From Chromera velia (taxonomy: Eukaryota > Sar > Chromeraceae), in contig JAHBMJ010005799.1 of NCBI GenBank assembly GCA_018398765.1, forward strand, positions 41,614 through 65,287: a stretch of DNA of 23,674 nt, given 5' to 3'. Numbering within the stretch: position 1 is the stretch's first letter; each line of letters begins with the position of its first letter. Under the pieces are notes generated by a model. That model did not search any database. It saw nothing but the letters and a program-made list of their open reading frames with translations, and had not been told where the DNA came from. Of the stretch, positions 1-9,360 are shown one piece after another. The translations under genes were made by a program, and so were the position numbers.

Positions 1-120
1 CCCCGCGACCTCTTATGCAATGCCGTTGCATAAAGTATTTTGTACGAGTCCCCCTATTAACAAGTGCCCCCGCGGCGGTTTTGCTTTCCGGGGCCATTGT
101 GCCGTGGCCCCCGGCCGACG

Positions 121-305
121 GTATAAAGTGGTAGTACCCCCCAATGCTCAATTAAGTAGCCACGAAAAAATGGCGTCCCCAGCCGGCCCCTGCATTCCGT
201 ACGTGGCCGCCGGCGGGCCGGCGTGCCGGCGGAGCCGGCCGGCCAACGGACGTCAACCTGTCAGATACCGTGGCCGCCGGCGGAGCCGGCCAACGAAATT
301 GAACT
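121..305. promoter_or_regulatory. GC-rich repeat block upstream of the 552 gene
   Basis: A TATAAA-like string lies at 121-126. It is followed by a strongly GC-rich block in which a unit containing GGCCGCCGGCGG, GAGCCGGCC and then AACG occurs twice, near 201-247 and 270-296. The block is rich in short palindromes such as GCCGGC. The spacing to the ATG at 552 (about 250-430 bp) would allow an upstream regulatory region. A dispersed repeat is equally possible, and no transcription start can be placed. Confidence 0.25.
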
Positions 306-551
306 TTCAATAGTTCATGAACTTTTGGGGGCCACGGCATGCTCCCTGGGAGCATTTCAGCGATCGAGTCATTTCAGTGATCGAGTCGATCGTTTTAACT
401 ATGTTTTAACTGACCTGCATGGCCAGCTGAGACTCATGCCTGCAGTGCTCACTGCTCAGTGCTCAGCTGAAGACTCAGTTCTCAGCTCCCGACAATCATA
501 ATTTTCTCTCAATTCGACCAAGGTTCCAAACAGATTACGGCACGGAAAAGC

Positions 552-1724
552 ATGGCTTTGAGGGATACCATTTCTGCAGGGGGCGTTGACCTCATTTTCC
601 CGTTTGCTGTTCCCTTTCTTTCCCTCCTTGACATTTTGCGGTTGCGGAACGCCGCGAAAGTGCTCCGAAAGGATGTAGACGGAAGCAAGCAGCTTGAAGC
701 CCGCACGAAAGAGGCGTGGGCGCTCTTTCCTGACAAGTCTGCTGTCCCCCGACAGCAGTGGCAAGACTTTCCGAATTTGATTAAAGTCCTGTCTTGCTGG
801 TTTGACGGAGACCGGAGAGTCCTCAAAGCTCTTCTGGGGGGCCCAGGCGACGCCAGTCTCCTCCATGGTTTGGCAGCGAGCATTGTTCAACATGAGGAAC
901 ACGAAGGCGAAGACGGAGAAGAACCACCGCCTCCTGAACACGCTCTGCCAGTGCCTCCTGTTGATCCTGCGTACGCAAAGCCCACCCTATTTATACTTCC
1001 AAGAGCTCCCTACACTTTCCCCAACCCTCCCGATGGCTCTTCCCCCGCTTACCTAGTCACGACCTTGTCTGACATATGGATTGCCGAATTGGAAGATGAT
1101 TTCAACCCGGGTAGTGTGACCCCAACCTCCGTCTTGAATTTCTTCGCGGCGGGGGGGCGGTCTTTCGCGATGGGTATTGTACACACCCCCGCCTTCCACA
1201 TTCCCACAGACAAGAAGGCTCTGTCCGTTAGCGTGTGGGACACAACCCCCGATGCTCATATCCGGATTGCTAATGCCCTAGACCAGGACATGGCCTTCCT
1301 TGGTGAACAGCAGAATAAAGAGAACATCAAGGCTGCGGCAGTGAGCAAAGTCCGCTTTGTGGTGTCCCTCTGGAATTGGAGGTCATCTTCCTTCATGTCT
1401 TTCGATCTGACCGCAGTAAGGACATACGAAGCAATAACGGACTTGCAGAACGAGGCCGCCCCTCGGGGCACTGGTGTTCCTCTTGAGAGCATCTTTGACA
1501 CCTCCACAGACAGAGCCTGTTCCCGAACCCTCTACAAGTATCAGGATGACTCCCCCCACAAATTTGCAGACCTCCCCATGACAAAGGCTCTGATGTCCGC
1601 GGTACTCGCCGGCCCCCTCGGTATTCTTGTGGCGAAGGTGAGGGTGCTTCACTACCAAGATTGGTATCCCTACGCAAAGGGGACAGCAGAAAAGGGGGGC
1701 GGGGTCCCCGAGTTAACGCGCTAA
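552..1724 (+). CDS. Intronless protein of unknown function, F-box-like N-terminus
   Basis: This is an uninterrupted 390-residue frame. Its ATG sits in a good context, with A at -3 and G at +4. I do not recognise the family. Residues about 12-42 are hydrophobic and leucine-rich, with FPFAVPFLSLLDILRLRNA followed by a basic helix. This resembles the first two helices of an F-box, but the match is loose. Residues about 113-130 form an acidic then proline-rich linker (EEHEGEDGEE, PPPPEH). The rest looks like a globular mixed alpha/beta domain with aromatic strands such as VVSLWNWRSSSFMSF near 270. There is no signal peptide, and the short hydrophobic stretch near residue 355 (ALMSAVLAGPLGILVA) is only weakly membrane-like. 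The absence of introns contrasts with the intron-rich genes elsewhere in the window and could indicate retroposition, but no poly(A) tail is visible at the 3' end. If the N-terminus is an F-box, the protein would be a substrate adaptor of an SCF ubiquitin ligase; this is inference. Confidence 0.7.
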   Translation: MALRDTISAGGVDLIFPFAVPFLSLLDILRLRNAAKVLRKDVDGSKQLEARTKEAWALFPDKSAVPRQQWQDFPNLIKVLSCWFDGDRRVLKALLGGPGDASLLHGLAASIVQHEEHEGEDGEEPPPPEHALPVPPVDPAYAKPTLFILPRAPYTFPNPPDGSSPAYLVTTLSDIWIAELEDDFNPGSVTPTSVLNFFAAGGRSFAMGIVHTPAFHIPTDKKALSVSVWDTTPDAHIRIANALDQDMAFLGEQQNKENIKAAAVSKVRFVVSLWNWRSSSFMSFDLTAVRTYEAITDLQNEAAPRGTGVPLESIFDTSTDRACSRTLYKYQDDSPHKFADLPMTKALMSAVLAGPLGILVAKVRVLHYQDWYPYAKGTAEKGGGVPELTR

Positions 1725-2860
1725 TTGAAGGAAGGGTGGAATGAAAGGAGTGTGTGTATACATGGTGTGTGGGGACGCGCTGTGATGTGCAAGTAAAGTT
1801 TTGAAATCGATCCAGTTGTCCAGATGTGTTGACCGAACTTCAAAGCTGCTGTAGTAGCAGCTGTACAAACAGCTCTTGTGAACTGCCGGCCGTATATTTG
1901 TTCTGGCTGTTTCTCACTGTCTGTCAATGCTTGTCGCGAAGTGGGTCGGTGGAATTCTCATGTAACTCGATCATCTCATCACTTGCTCTCGATTCGTGTG
2001 GTGCACTGCCCGGCCATCCTGCCCGATGATTGATGCTGCATCTATCTCCAAGCTACTAGCCAAGCTACTCCGCCTAGTACTCCACCTGCATGCTTCGCAT
2101 GTATAATAATGTGAACTTTCCTGCACAGTGGCCCGCTGCATGCACGTAACCTCAGTACTAACCTGCCGTGCATGCAGAGTTAACAGTTACTGCATGTACG
2201 TTGCCCGGCGTTAACGTGTGCTGAGCACTACCAACCATGTATATGATGTAAATTTCTAGGTAAATTTAGATGTACAATGGTTACAAACTGGTTTAACTTA
2301 CATCATGACGTGTAACATAGAATAACAGCAAACAACAACAACTGATATACAGGTTATTCAGTTAAGACCGAGGTTAAGACAACCTACATAAATCCCCAAA
2401 TGAATACAAAATATCATGCCAACAAATCTAAAACTTGAAACAAAAAAGGTCATGCGAATTACTTGCTTTAATTAACAGAATGTGTGTCATTATTAGCCAT
2501 TATGTACCAGAGTGGTGATATACGTTTTGCCATTTTTGTCTTAGTAGCTGGTTCAAAGTTCTACGTAGAGTTCTACTCGCCTAGCTACTCGCTAGTTTAT
2601 GGGGCAATTCTTAGATATAAACAAAAGACTAGAAAAAATATGAATTAAATGAAATTAAAGTGTTAATTTATATTTATTTGTGTAGAATCAAAAGTCAGTT
2701 TGCTAGGTCAGTTTGAAACAAGTTTTTGCTTTCATGATGTTTTTAAAATTATAAGTGCGTTTAAACTTTATTGCTGACATAGACAAATATTATATGCAAT
2801 CGATTCTCTTTAAAAGGGCCGGAGTTCAAGATATGATGAACTTGAAATTTGGTCTTAAAG
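1725..2860. other. Spacer, increasingly AT-rich, no gene seen
   Basis: I find no coding region here. Copies of the octamer TGCATGCA lie at 2137-2144 and 2169-2176, inside a cluster of related GCATG strings from about 2086 to 2200. From about 2230 to 2760 the sequence becomes AT-rich, with stops in all frames. Confidence 0.6.
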
Positions 2861-2866
2861 TCTGCA

Positions 2867-3171
2867 ACGATCTGTCCGCACTCACTCCGCAGCCGCCGCA
2901 GCGCTTGTTTCTTTGTTTGTTCTCCAGGATTTTGTTGTGTCTTGGTGAATACTGTCTACAATCTGTCTACGTATATCTCCAATATTCTCTAATTTTTTCC
3001 GTACAATTGCTCTTTTGCAGCATGTTCTAGAGCACCTTTCAGGACAAAGTCAACAAAAGCATGTGAAAAGCCGTGTGAAGAGAATTTGTCACTTTTTGGT
3101 TCATGTAGTTCATCAAGCAGCTTCGCCGTCCGCGCCTGTTGCCTCACTCGGAATCCTAGAGGGCGACACAT
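2867..3171 (-). CDS. Weak candidate exon(s), minus strand
   Basis: Two partly overlapping minus-strand frames look protein-like. One runs from about 3168 to a stop at 2989 and ends with the helical stretch FVDFVLKGALEHAAKEQLY. The other runs from about 3040 to about 2867. It contains RKKLENIGDIRRQIVDSI and an alanine run, and meets a strong donor-like GTGAGT just before a stop. A minus-strand AATAAA lies near 2770. The two frames cannot both belong to one exon and I cannot choose between them. I recognise no family, and chance ORFs are a real alternative. Confidence 0.2.
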
Positions 3172-3204
3172 TAGTGGTGACTTCTACGGCTCTGCAAGAA
3201 TAAA

Positions 3205-4228
3205 GTGAAGAGAGGTCAGGCAACAGAGTGCTACCAATTCCTGGAAGTTAAAACTCAGTGAAGAAGACAACATATTTTGATGGACGCATTTGGCTTTCCT
3301 TCTCAGTCTCTCCCTAATTTTCTGAAGGACATGCTTCACAAAAGAAAATAAGACAACAAAACCGCTGCACAGAGCACCAAACTAACACATCTAATCACCA
3401 TGAATCAAGAAGGAATGGGTTTTCGAAAGAGATTGCTGCTGACAGAAGAAAAGCATCAAATGGTGGGTAAGTACATGTGCTTATTGTTCTGCAGGACGGA
3501 CCCGGGGATTTGATTGGTCCCGATGTCTGTCGTTCGAGGAGCCGCCGGATCGGGTCCCGTGGGGGGGGCTGCATCAGGAAGTAGTTGAACGATCTGACAA
3601 TGAAGGGCCTCTTTGTTTGCGGAATGAAAGGGGCAAGCAACTGTGGGAAATTGCAAAAGTGGCCTTCGGGGCGTTGGGGAAAATGTGTCTCCAATTTTTG
3701 CAATGAAGGGCCTTTTCGACAGCAGGTTCTCCGGGCAGGAAAAGACTTACTGAGTGCATGTGCTCCTGAAGAGGGAAAAAATTGGGAGATCGAATTAAAC
3801 CAAACGAAACGTGCCAAAGAGACATAAGCGATCGAAACATACATGCATGGATCGATGGCATCAGACTGCCTGACCAGTGGAAGAAGAAGAAGATGGGTCA
3901 GTCTGGATGATCATAATCGCACCCTGCATGCAACACACTCACGCATCAGCTGTCTGCGCAGGATCTGGTTCTGTGCGGATGGCCGGACTGTTGTGCGACT
4001 CCAGTGAAGCCACGGTGCTGTTGGAGGTTGGATGGGGTTTTGCGGGGTGGGGTGGGGTTGGGGGTAGACGCAAGTAGGTAGCCTACGTAGGGCTTTGTCC
4101 GGCTGAGGGTACTTGGGGCTGGAAGGGAGCGNGCTCGGCCTGTTCGCGGTGGGGGGTGCTGAGAGGTTTTGGAGGGGGTCTTTACGGAGGGCTGAACGCG
4201 CTCTCACTTGAAGGCCCCTGTATGCCCT

Positions 4229-4267
<39 letters not shown>

Positions 4268-4475
4268 CATTGGGAGGACATGTTTGTCCTTCACGGATTT
4301 GTTTTCATCGGAAGTCCTTGAGACGCGGGAAGTTTCTTCAACGAGTGAGTCAGACCTCAGGATTCTGCACGCACAACATCACATGCACAATCCCATGAAT
4401 TAAATATTGTGAGACTCTATCCCTGAGCAGGGCGCTTCAAGTCATTCAGGATGATGCTGTGCAACCATGCTTAGC
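3205..4475. other. Spacer with a CT microsatellite, no convincing gene
   Basis: Open frames occur on both strands at 3395-3860, but none has a recognisable motif and they disagree with one another. A G-rich, T-poor stretch covers about 4020-4190 and includes one undetermined base at 4132. A TGCATGCA octamer lies at 3925-3932. Confidence 0.5.
4230..4265. repeat. (CT)n microsatellite
   Basis: An uninterrupted CT dinucleotide run of about 36 bases. Confidence 0.95.
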
Positions 4476-4479
4476 CTAA

Positions 4480-5265
4480 TCAATACTTCCTTTCATGAAG
4501 GACTGCCGAAGGATACCCAACAGCACACATGCAGCCGACTGGGATGTTGATAGTCCCCTCCGCATACAAAACCGACTCACTTCCGAAGAGCGCAAAGTCT
4601 TCTTTACCCATAGACCAACCATTGTTGTCAATTTCGAAGCAAGCGTTCGCGCCCCCCGGGAAGGAAGAGGAGATGCCGCAGAGAGAGAAGTCTCGGTCGC
4701 CCCATAAAACGAAGTCCACGATAAAGAGAGAAAATACAGGCACGCAGAAGCACACATGCACACAGACACACATACGGAGAAACAGAAGGGGGGGGGGAAG
4801 GGGGGGTCTGGGTCCATCTTATGCATGCATGACGAAGCGAAAAAACCGTCAGTCAAGTCACGCGCTACAAATTGTGGAGAATCAAATGCGGATTCAAGAA
4901 GATCATTTGACCATGACAAGAATGGTTTGACGGTCTCCCATCATGTATTCTCTCATGCACAGCAGAACTTCATGAATCTTCAGGAGATCAAAACGAGTCC
5001 ATCCAACGGGATATCTACTGATAACCGCTGGCCAAACACGCCAAATCCCGGGGGCGGACAGGCAGCGATGCGTACTGAAGAAGTGGGGCCGGGTCTCCTG
5101 TGTCCTTCGCATACACGACTGGAAAAAGAAGAATGAAAGAAAAGCAAGAGAAATACGTTGACGACTACGTACCCGTAATGACGCCTCCAGGACATCACTG
5201 ATCATCGCCAGGGTTGTGGAACGCTTATGTTGCTTGGAAGTAATCCACAGATGATCTGCCGTCAT
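4480..5265 (-). CDS. Unresolved candidate exons, minus strand
   Basis: Two stretches look protein-like. At about 4700 to 4480 (stop at 4480-4482) a frame reads FSLCGISSSFPGGANACFEI and continues with GWSMGKEDFALFG, ending in VGYPSAVLHERKY. Its codons look coding and its end is clear, but I see no convincing acceptor with a pyrimidine tract upstream. At about 5265 to 5172 a frame (HLWITSKQHKRSTTLAMISD...) meets a donor-like CGG/GTACGT. It is followed 54 bases later by an acceptor preceded by a pyrimidine tract (ending about 5119). That is far shorter than most introns in this window. These pieces could be the 3' part of the coiled-coil gene that begins near 7636, or another gene. I recognise no family. 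Confidence 0.22.
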
Positions 5266-5315
5266 CGAGCTTTGTATGTCAATCAGTCATCCCTCAGTCC
5301 TCACACAGGTTTGTG

Positions 5316-5323
5316 TGCATGCA
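5316..5323. promoter_or_regulatory. TGCATGCA octamer
   Basis: One of at least ten exact copies of this palindrome in the window. The others start at 2137, 2169, 3925, 4822, 5931, 7696, 9282, 16496 and 16652. In apicomplexans it is a target of an ApiAP2 DNA-binding domain; its function here is inferred. Confidence 0.3.
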
Positions 5324-5371
5324 GAAGGTGTACCGTCCTGCCCTCAGAGAACGTTGGGGGGCCAGCCATTG

Positions 5372-5520
5372 AGAGTGAGAGTGTGTGAGAGTGTGTGAGA
5401 GAGGCCTTTCTTCTCAGACACGAACAGGAAGGCTGCTGTGGGATGGGGCGGCTGTCGGAAGGGGGGAGGGATGCAGCTAGGGTGCTGGGGCAGCTGGAGG
5501 TCTTTGGATAATTGATTCCC
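5372..5520. repeat. GT/GA-rich simple repeat and G-rich stretch
   Basis: Repeats of GAGTGTGTGAGA lie at about 5372-5402, followed by a G-rich stretch to about 5500. Confidence 0.6.
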
Positions 5521-5577
5521 CCCGGCCAGCTTTGAGAGAGAGCGCCAAGGGACGGCGATCAGTCAGTAATCGGATCC
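5521..5577 (+). repeat. Dispersed repeat, copy 1 (with 8961-9020)
   Basis: Blocks CCCGGC(C/T)AGCTTTGAGAGAG, GGGACGGCGA and ATCAGTCAGTA(A/G)T(C/T)GGA occur in the same order and orientation here and at 8961-9020. The copies differ by an insertion of 8 bases here and of about 14 bases in the other copy. The similarity stops soon after. This may be a fragment of an unrecognised interspersed repeat. Confidence 0.7.
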
Positions 5578-5703
5578 GCGGGAGCGCAAAAGTTGAAGGG
5601 AAAGGATCTGTTGAAGGGAAAAACTGGCGACAGGCAAAGCGCTTGCAAAAGCGGAACAAGTCAGGTTTCATTTGGTGCTTATGTCTCAACAGAAGGACCG
5701 TAC

Positions 5704-7636
5704 CTCAGAGCACCACGCGGTGAAATGAGACACGAACTTCAAGTCGAAATAGGCGGAAAATGCGGAAACTCTGACGTTGACATTACAGTGACGGCGGAGC
5801 CCCAACTCTTTCACGTCCTTTTTTGCAGACACTACGCAGCAGCTGACCTGTGTTCCTGCGCCTGCCAGGTTAATCTTCTTCCTTCGTCTCTGCTGCACGC
5901 CAGAGTCCTTGTCCTGCAAACAATTGACCATGCATGCAATGCTTTGACGCGCACAACGGATCTCTGCAAGCTGTAAGCTGACTCAGAGAAGGGACGGAAA
6001 ACAAATTCTCAAGTGTCTCCTCTCCTCAAGACAAGCACAAAAAGAAAACAAAGAAGCTGAAAGCAATCAATCAATCAATTAATCAATCAGTAAATGTAGA
6101 AAGAGAGGTAAACCGAAAAAAGAGAGAGAGAGAGAGAGAAACAAATAAATAAATTAATAAATAACGAAATAAAAAAAGAAAGAAAGAAAGAAAGAACAAA
6201 AGAAAGAAAGAAAGAAAGAAAGAAAGAAACAAATAAACAAACAAACAAACAAAGAAAGAAAGAAAGAAAGAGAGAGAGAAAGAGAAAAAATACGGAGGAA
6301 AGGAAGGAAGGAGGAAAAGAAAAGAAAAGAAAAGAAGTAAAGATGCCAGTAGGGAAGAAACGAAAGAAAAACAGCCAAAGAAACAAAGAGACAAACAGGC
6401 AAAGACCGAAAGAATCAATCAAGACAGGAAAATAAATCACACAAAGCAGTGGGCAGAGAGACGAAAGAAGGAAGCAGGGAGCGTCCACACTTATATTTCC
6501 ATTCGAGTTCCTCTTGCTGCTGCAGTGGGCACAGTGCAAGGAGAAGGAGAAGAGGCCTGCTTACACTGGATGCACAAAATATCCAGTAGTTGCCCATTCA
6601 AGTTCCTTTCCTATTTGCATGCCTCGAGGCACTTTTCCCATGCAAAAAAAGATTCGAGGAACACACCGCTTTAAGGACTCAAACGAATCTTCAAGAACAC
6701 CGGAACTGACTGAGTTACTGACTGGCTGACTTGCTGGCCGAATACAAAAGTTAGTGATTGACTGTACAAGTGAGTGAGTGAGTGAGCGAGTGAGTGGCTG
6801 TCTGACTGACTGATTAACTGACTGATTAACTGACTGACTGACTGACTGACTGACTGACTGACTGACTGACTGACTGGCTGGCTGGCTGACTGACTGACTG
6901 TCTGACTGACTGACTGACTGACTGACAGGTTCCAGGTGGAGACCCTTCTGACTGCACTCACCTTCCGTTTGGCAGTCTCCCTGTACTTCCTCTTGTCTGC
7001 CTGGCGTCTGAGGTAAGAACGGGGTTTTCTGCACGTCCCATGGGGGAGCAACGAAAGAGTCATTGATTAATGCAGAGTAAGTGAGAACTGGAGTGGGAAT
7101 GTCAAAGACGACATGAATGATATAGGCCAAAAGATTTCTTAAATAAGGGGAAACGACACGATGGGAGGAAAAAGGTGCAGGCAAACCTCAAAAGAAGGCA
7201 TTCCCATTTTGCACGCTGTACGTATCATAAAACGCGAAAGGAATTTCAAACAGCAGACAAGAAGAAATCTTTGAAAGATGATGGCAGATATACAGTAGAA
7301 TTAAATCCAACGTAGAGCTGCAATTCTCTTTCTTTGACTCTTTCAAGAGCAAACAATGTTTGTGTTGTATCTCTCAGCAGCATTTGAATGCACGCAGCAG
7401 AAGACCTCAAGAGGGCCGATCCATTCTGGAAACAACATGGCAGCCCTAGCAACATGCCGCATGCCTAAACGGCACCGTGCATATCCCATCACGAATATAA
7501 GTGACTTTTACCCCTGACCGTCGGGAACCAAGTCAGATCGGAGTCGCTCCGCCTCCCTGAGAGCTGCTGCCTCCCGCCTTCTCTCCCGGGCGGCTGCCCG
7601 ACGAGCCATTCTCTCTCTTTCTCTCTCCTCCTGCAT
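5704..7636 (-). CDS. Spliced gene for a basic, probably coiled-coil protein (5' part)
   Basis: Five exons were joined by eye: 7636-7512, 7028-6962, 6519-6491, 5913-5848 and 5770-5704. The proposed start is the ATG at 7636-7634. The borders are GGG/GTAAAA, tgcag/AAAA, AAG/GTGAGT, ctgcag/CAGC, TATAA/GTGTGG, tgcag/GACA, CACAG/GTCAGC, gtcag/AGTT and GAG/GTACGG. All phases agree, and in exon 1 an in-frame stop follows directly after the proposed donor, as expected at a true exon end. The protein starts with an Arg/Glu/Ala-rich charged helix (EERERERMARRAAARERRRE). It continues with KPRSYLRRQADKRKYRETAK and QQEELEWKYK. The pattern suggests a long helix or coiled coil, possibly nucleic-acid-binding. 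The intron lengths, about 77 to 577 bp, are mostly like those of the two better genes in this window. The weakest points are the fourth donor-acceptor choice and the 77 bp intron. The gene must continue below 5704, but I could not resolve further exons. An upstream exon ending at an acceptor at 7631 is an alternative to the ATG. No family is recognised. Confidence 0.45.
6000..6480. repeat. Purine-rich GAAA/GGAA/AAAT simple-repeat tract
   Basis: This is almost entirely A and G on the plus strand. It contains (GA)n near 6121-6139, (GAAA)n in several blocks from 6176 to 6270, and (GGAA)n and (AAAAG)n near 6296-6335. It lies within the largest intron (5914-6490) of the proposed coiled-coil gene. 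The long minus-strand Phe/Leu/Ser frames through it are artefacts of the repeat. Confidence 0.9.
6768..6926. repeat. (TGAG)n/(TGAC)n tetranucleotide repeat
   Basis: A short TGAG run changes into a long TGAC array with TGGC and TGTC variants. It lies in the proposed intron 6520-6961. The Gln/Ser-rich minus-strand frames here are repeat artefacts. Confidence 0.93.
7240..7425 (-). other. Open frame inside a proposed intron, minus strand
   Basis: A frame of about 60 codons follows an acceptor-like ttgtttccag ending at about 7426. It contains CIQMLLRDTTQTLFALERV. Its phase does not fit between exons 1 and 2 of the coiled-coil model, so I treat it as intronic. It might be an alternative exon. Confidence 0.2.
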
Positions 7637-7695
7637 GATCACGCATGCAACAGAGAGAAGCACATGGGAGACTGAGTACTACCAGAAAAGAAAGG

Positions 7696-7703
7696 TGCAT
7701 GCA
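7696..7703. promoter_or_regulatory. TGCATGCA octamer upstream of the coiled-coil gene start
   Basis: An exact TGCATGCA about 60 bp upstream of the proposed ATG at 7636 (minus strand). The position suits a promoter element if the start is right. Confidence 0.3.
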
Positions 7704-7781
7704 TGGAGATCGAGATGCGAATTCGAGGATCGAGTGCCTCGACCGAAGTCAATCATGCAGACTCTGGGGGAGAAACTGGGG

Positions 7782-8214
7782 TCAGGTGGCATGGTGATTC
7801 AGGGTGCAGTCGGTGAATAAGACGCAAGTCATGTTCGACTCGAAGGCTTTCAAGGTCGGGCAGACACTGCATGTGACTGTAATGTTTTTTTGGCAACCCA
7901 GGGTTCGCGTCCAAGACTTAGTAGGAGACGTACAGGCATGCAGGAAAGATGCTTGGTAGCCTTCTTCAGCTCTGCCACTAGCTAGATTGAGTTCAGATAC
8001 ATGGACCCGAAGCTTGGATCTGCGCACAGATCGGAACGATGCACTGAGAGGATTGGCTTCCAGCTAAAAATCATTTCTTGAAAAGAAAAAAATGTAGACA
8101 CTAACCGGTGAGATCCATCCTGGGGGGGGCCGCACATACTCCCCGGGACACACTTTCCGAATCCCGAGGCACAGCCAAAGTGGCGGCAGACAGGGCAGGG
8201 TGGCTGGAAGGACA
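7782..8214 (-). CDS. Two candidate exons of a cysteine-rich protein
   Basis: The proposed exons are 8214-8106 and 7866-7782. The first follows a gctgctgcactgcag acceptor and encodes PPCPVCRHFGCASGFGKCVP and then GSMCGPPQDGSH, ending at CACCG/GTTAGT. The second follows an acatgcag acceptor and continues in frame as VCPTLKAFESNMTCVLFTDC up to a TGA at 7784-7782. The phases agree (2 into 2). The spacing of about eight cysteines resembles small disulfide-rich extracellular modules, but I cannot name the family. An alternative acceptor 11 bases upstream also keeps frame and gives a different, cysteine-poor tail (MQCLPDLESLRVEHDLRL...). The upstream exons are not resolved: open frames at 8400-8720 (for example HMHEQAGESIHLYVPGASGF) are possible parts. 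Confidence 0.33.
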
Positions 8215-8332
8215 CTGCAGTGCAGCAGCAAAGATTGCATTCATGCATATGACTTTGATATGAACTGAAAATATGAAAGGGATTTTGCAGTCGAGCCAGC
8301 GGGGCAGCTGATCGTCGACGTGTTTGTCAGAG

Positions 8333-8367
<35 letters not shown>
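8333..8367. repeat. (CCTG)n microsatellite
   Basis: About eight to nine uninterrupted CCTG units. Confidence 0.93.
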
Positions 8368-8399
8368 TGAGGTGTCCGGCCTGATAAGAACACTCGACT

Positions 8400-8760
8400 T
8401 TCCCCAGTCTTCTCTCTTACGTGTGCAAAGCCGGAAGCACCCGGCACGTACAAATGAATGGATTCGCCTGCTTGCTCGTGCATATGTACCCTCGCGGACA
8501 GAATGAGGTACTTACGGAAAGAAAAGGAGTACCGCAAAGAGATCCTCAAACGAATGCAGGGGGTTGAGAAAAGGGCACTTGAAAGAGACACAAAAGGATG
8601 AAGCCAGCCCGGGGAAACCGCATGAAGCACCACGGGAGTTAGAACAGCATTCACAACCGATACAGCTCTAGGCTGCCCAGGAGGTCGAGAGATCTTTTCA
8701 CTAGAAAGCACTTTGAATCGCATGCGTAGGGACGAAGAGGCTACCAGCGGGAAGGCACAA
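8400..8760. other. Unassigned stretch with open minus-strand frames
   Basis: Minus-strand frames with donor-like sites occur near 8453 (CAC/GTAAGA) and 8514 (TTTCC/GTAAGT). They cannot be assembled into one consistent model with the cysteine-rich exons downstream. No motif is recognised. Confidence 0.2.
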
Positions 8761-8765
8761 TTACA

Positions 8766-8880
8766 GGCGACAGACAGCAAGTCAGACAGCAAGACAGACC
8801 GTATTGTCGAGACAGTAAGACAGACAGCAAGAAAGATCGACGGCAAGACAGACAGACAGAGGGACAGACAGAGAAACACA
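8766..8880. repeat. GACA-rich simple repeat
   Basis: An imperfect (GACA)n array with CAGCAAGACAG-like variants. Confidence 0.85.
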
Positions 8881-8960
8881 AGGGAACAGAGTGTGTATAT
8901 ATTTACCCACTTGTGCCCCTGTTGGCTTTGATGTAAAGATCCTTTCTCTTGGTGTAACCG

Positions 8961-9020
8961 CCCGGCTAGCTTTGAGAGAGGGACGGCGAAACAGAAGAAC
9001 GCAATCAGTCAGTAGTTGGA
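8961..9020 (+). repeat. Dispersed repeat, copy 2 (with 5521-5577)
   Basis: The same ordered blocks as at 5521-5577: an AGCTTTGAGAGAG block, then GGGACGGCGA, then ATCAGTCAGTA followed by a GGA-C-CC end. The insertion falls between the second and third blocks in this copy. Confidence 0.7.
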
Positions 9021-9179
9021 CCCCCAAGTGATTGTTTCAAGAAGTGATTACAAGAAGGGACGGGAGCGCTTGGGTGTGTATATATATAGGTTTATTGTAA
9101 AGAGAGTGACAGACTCTCTCTTATCTTACACAGTAGTGTGTATAGTCTGGTTTCTCCCGAGCATCTTGATTGATTCCAT

Positions 9180-9335
9180 ATGCGCTAGCTATAGCTTGTG
9201 TCAATCGATCGGTATATATATACGTACATGCATTGATTAATTCTCTACGTATTAATTATTAATAAATTAATATATGCATCATGCATGCATTAATTGCGTG
9301 TATGCATGCGATATGCATGCGTGCATCCATGTACC
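9180..9335. repeat. ATGCATGC/TTAATTAA-rich palindromic stretch
   Basis: Dense overlapping ATGCAT, GCATGC, TATATA and ATTAAT palindromes, with an exact TGCATGCA at 9282-9289. It directly precedes the 5' end of the retroelement fragment. It supplies the accidental ATG at 9274 of the reverse-transcriptase frame. Confidence 0.6.
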
Positions 9336-9360
9336 TTTTGTGAAAAAGAGGGATGCGTGC

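Noticed and set aside
3690-3760. RAFSTAG followed by KRL, resembling the hAT transposase dimerisation motif
   Set aside because: The frame has stops on both sides and no other part of a hAT transposase is nearby, so a chance match is more likely.
6083-6418. Long Phe/Leu/Ser-rich minus-strand frames
   Set aside because: They read straight through GAAA/GGAA repeats in overlapping frames; the low complexity explains them completely.
6771-6926. CRISPR-like or other structured array
   Set aside because: It is a plain tetranucleotide microsatellite without spacers, in a eukaryotic intron.
6671-7063. Gln/Ser/Val repeat protein on the minus strand
   Set aside because: It is the translation of the TGAC tetranucleotide array, which stays open in several frames. 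The only believable coding part is the short exon 6962-7028.
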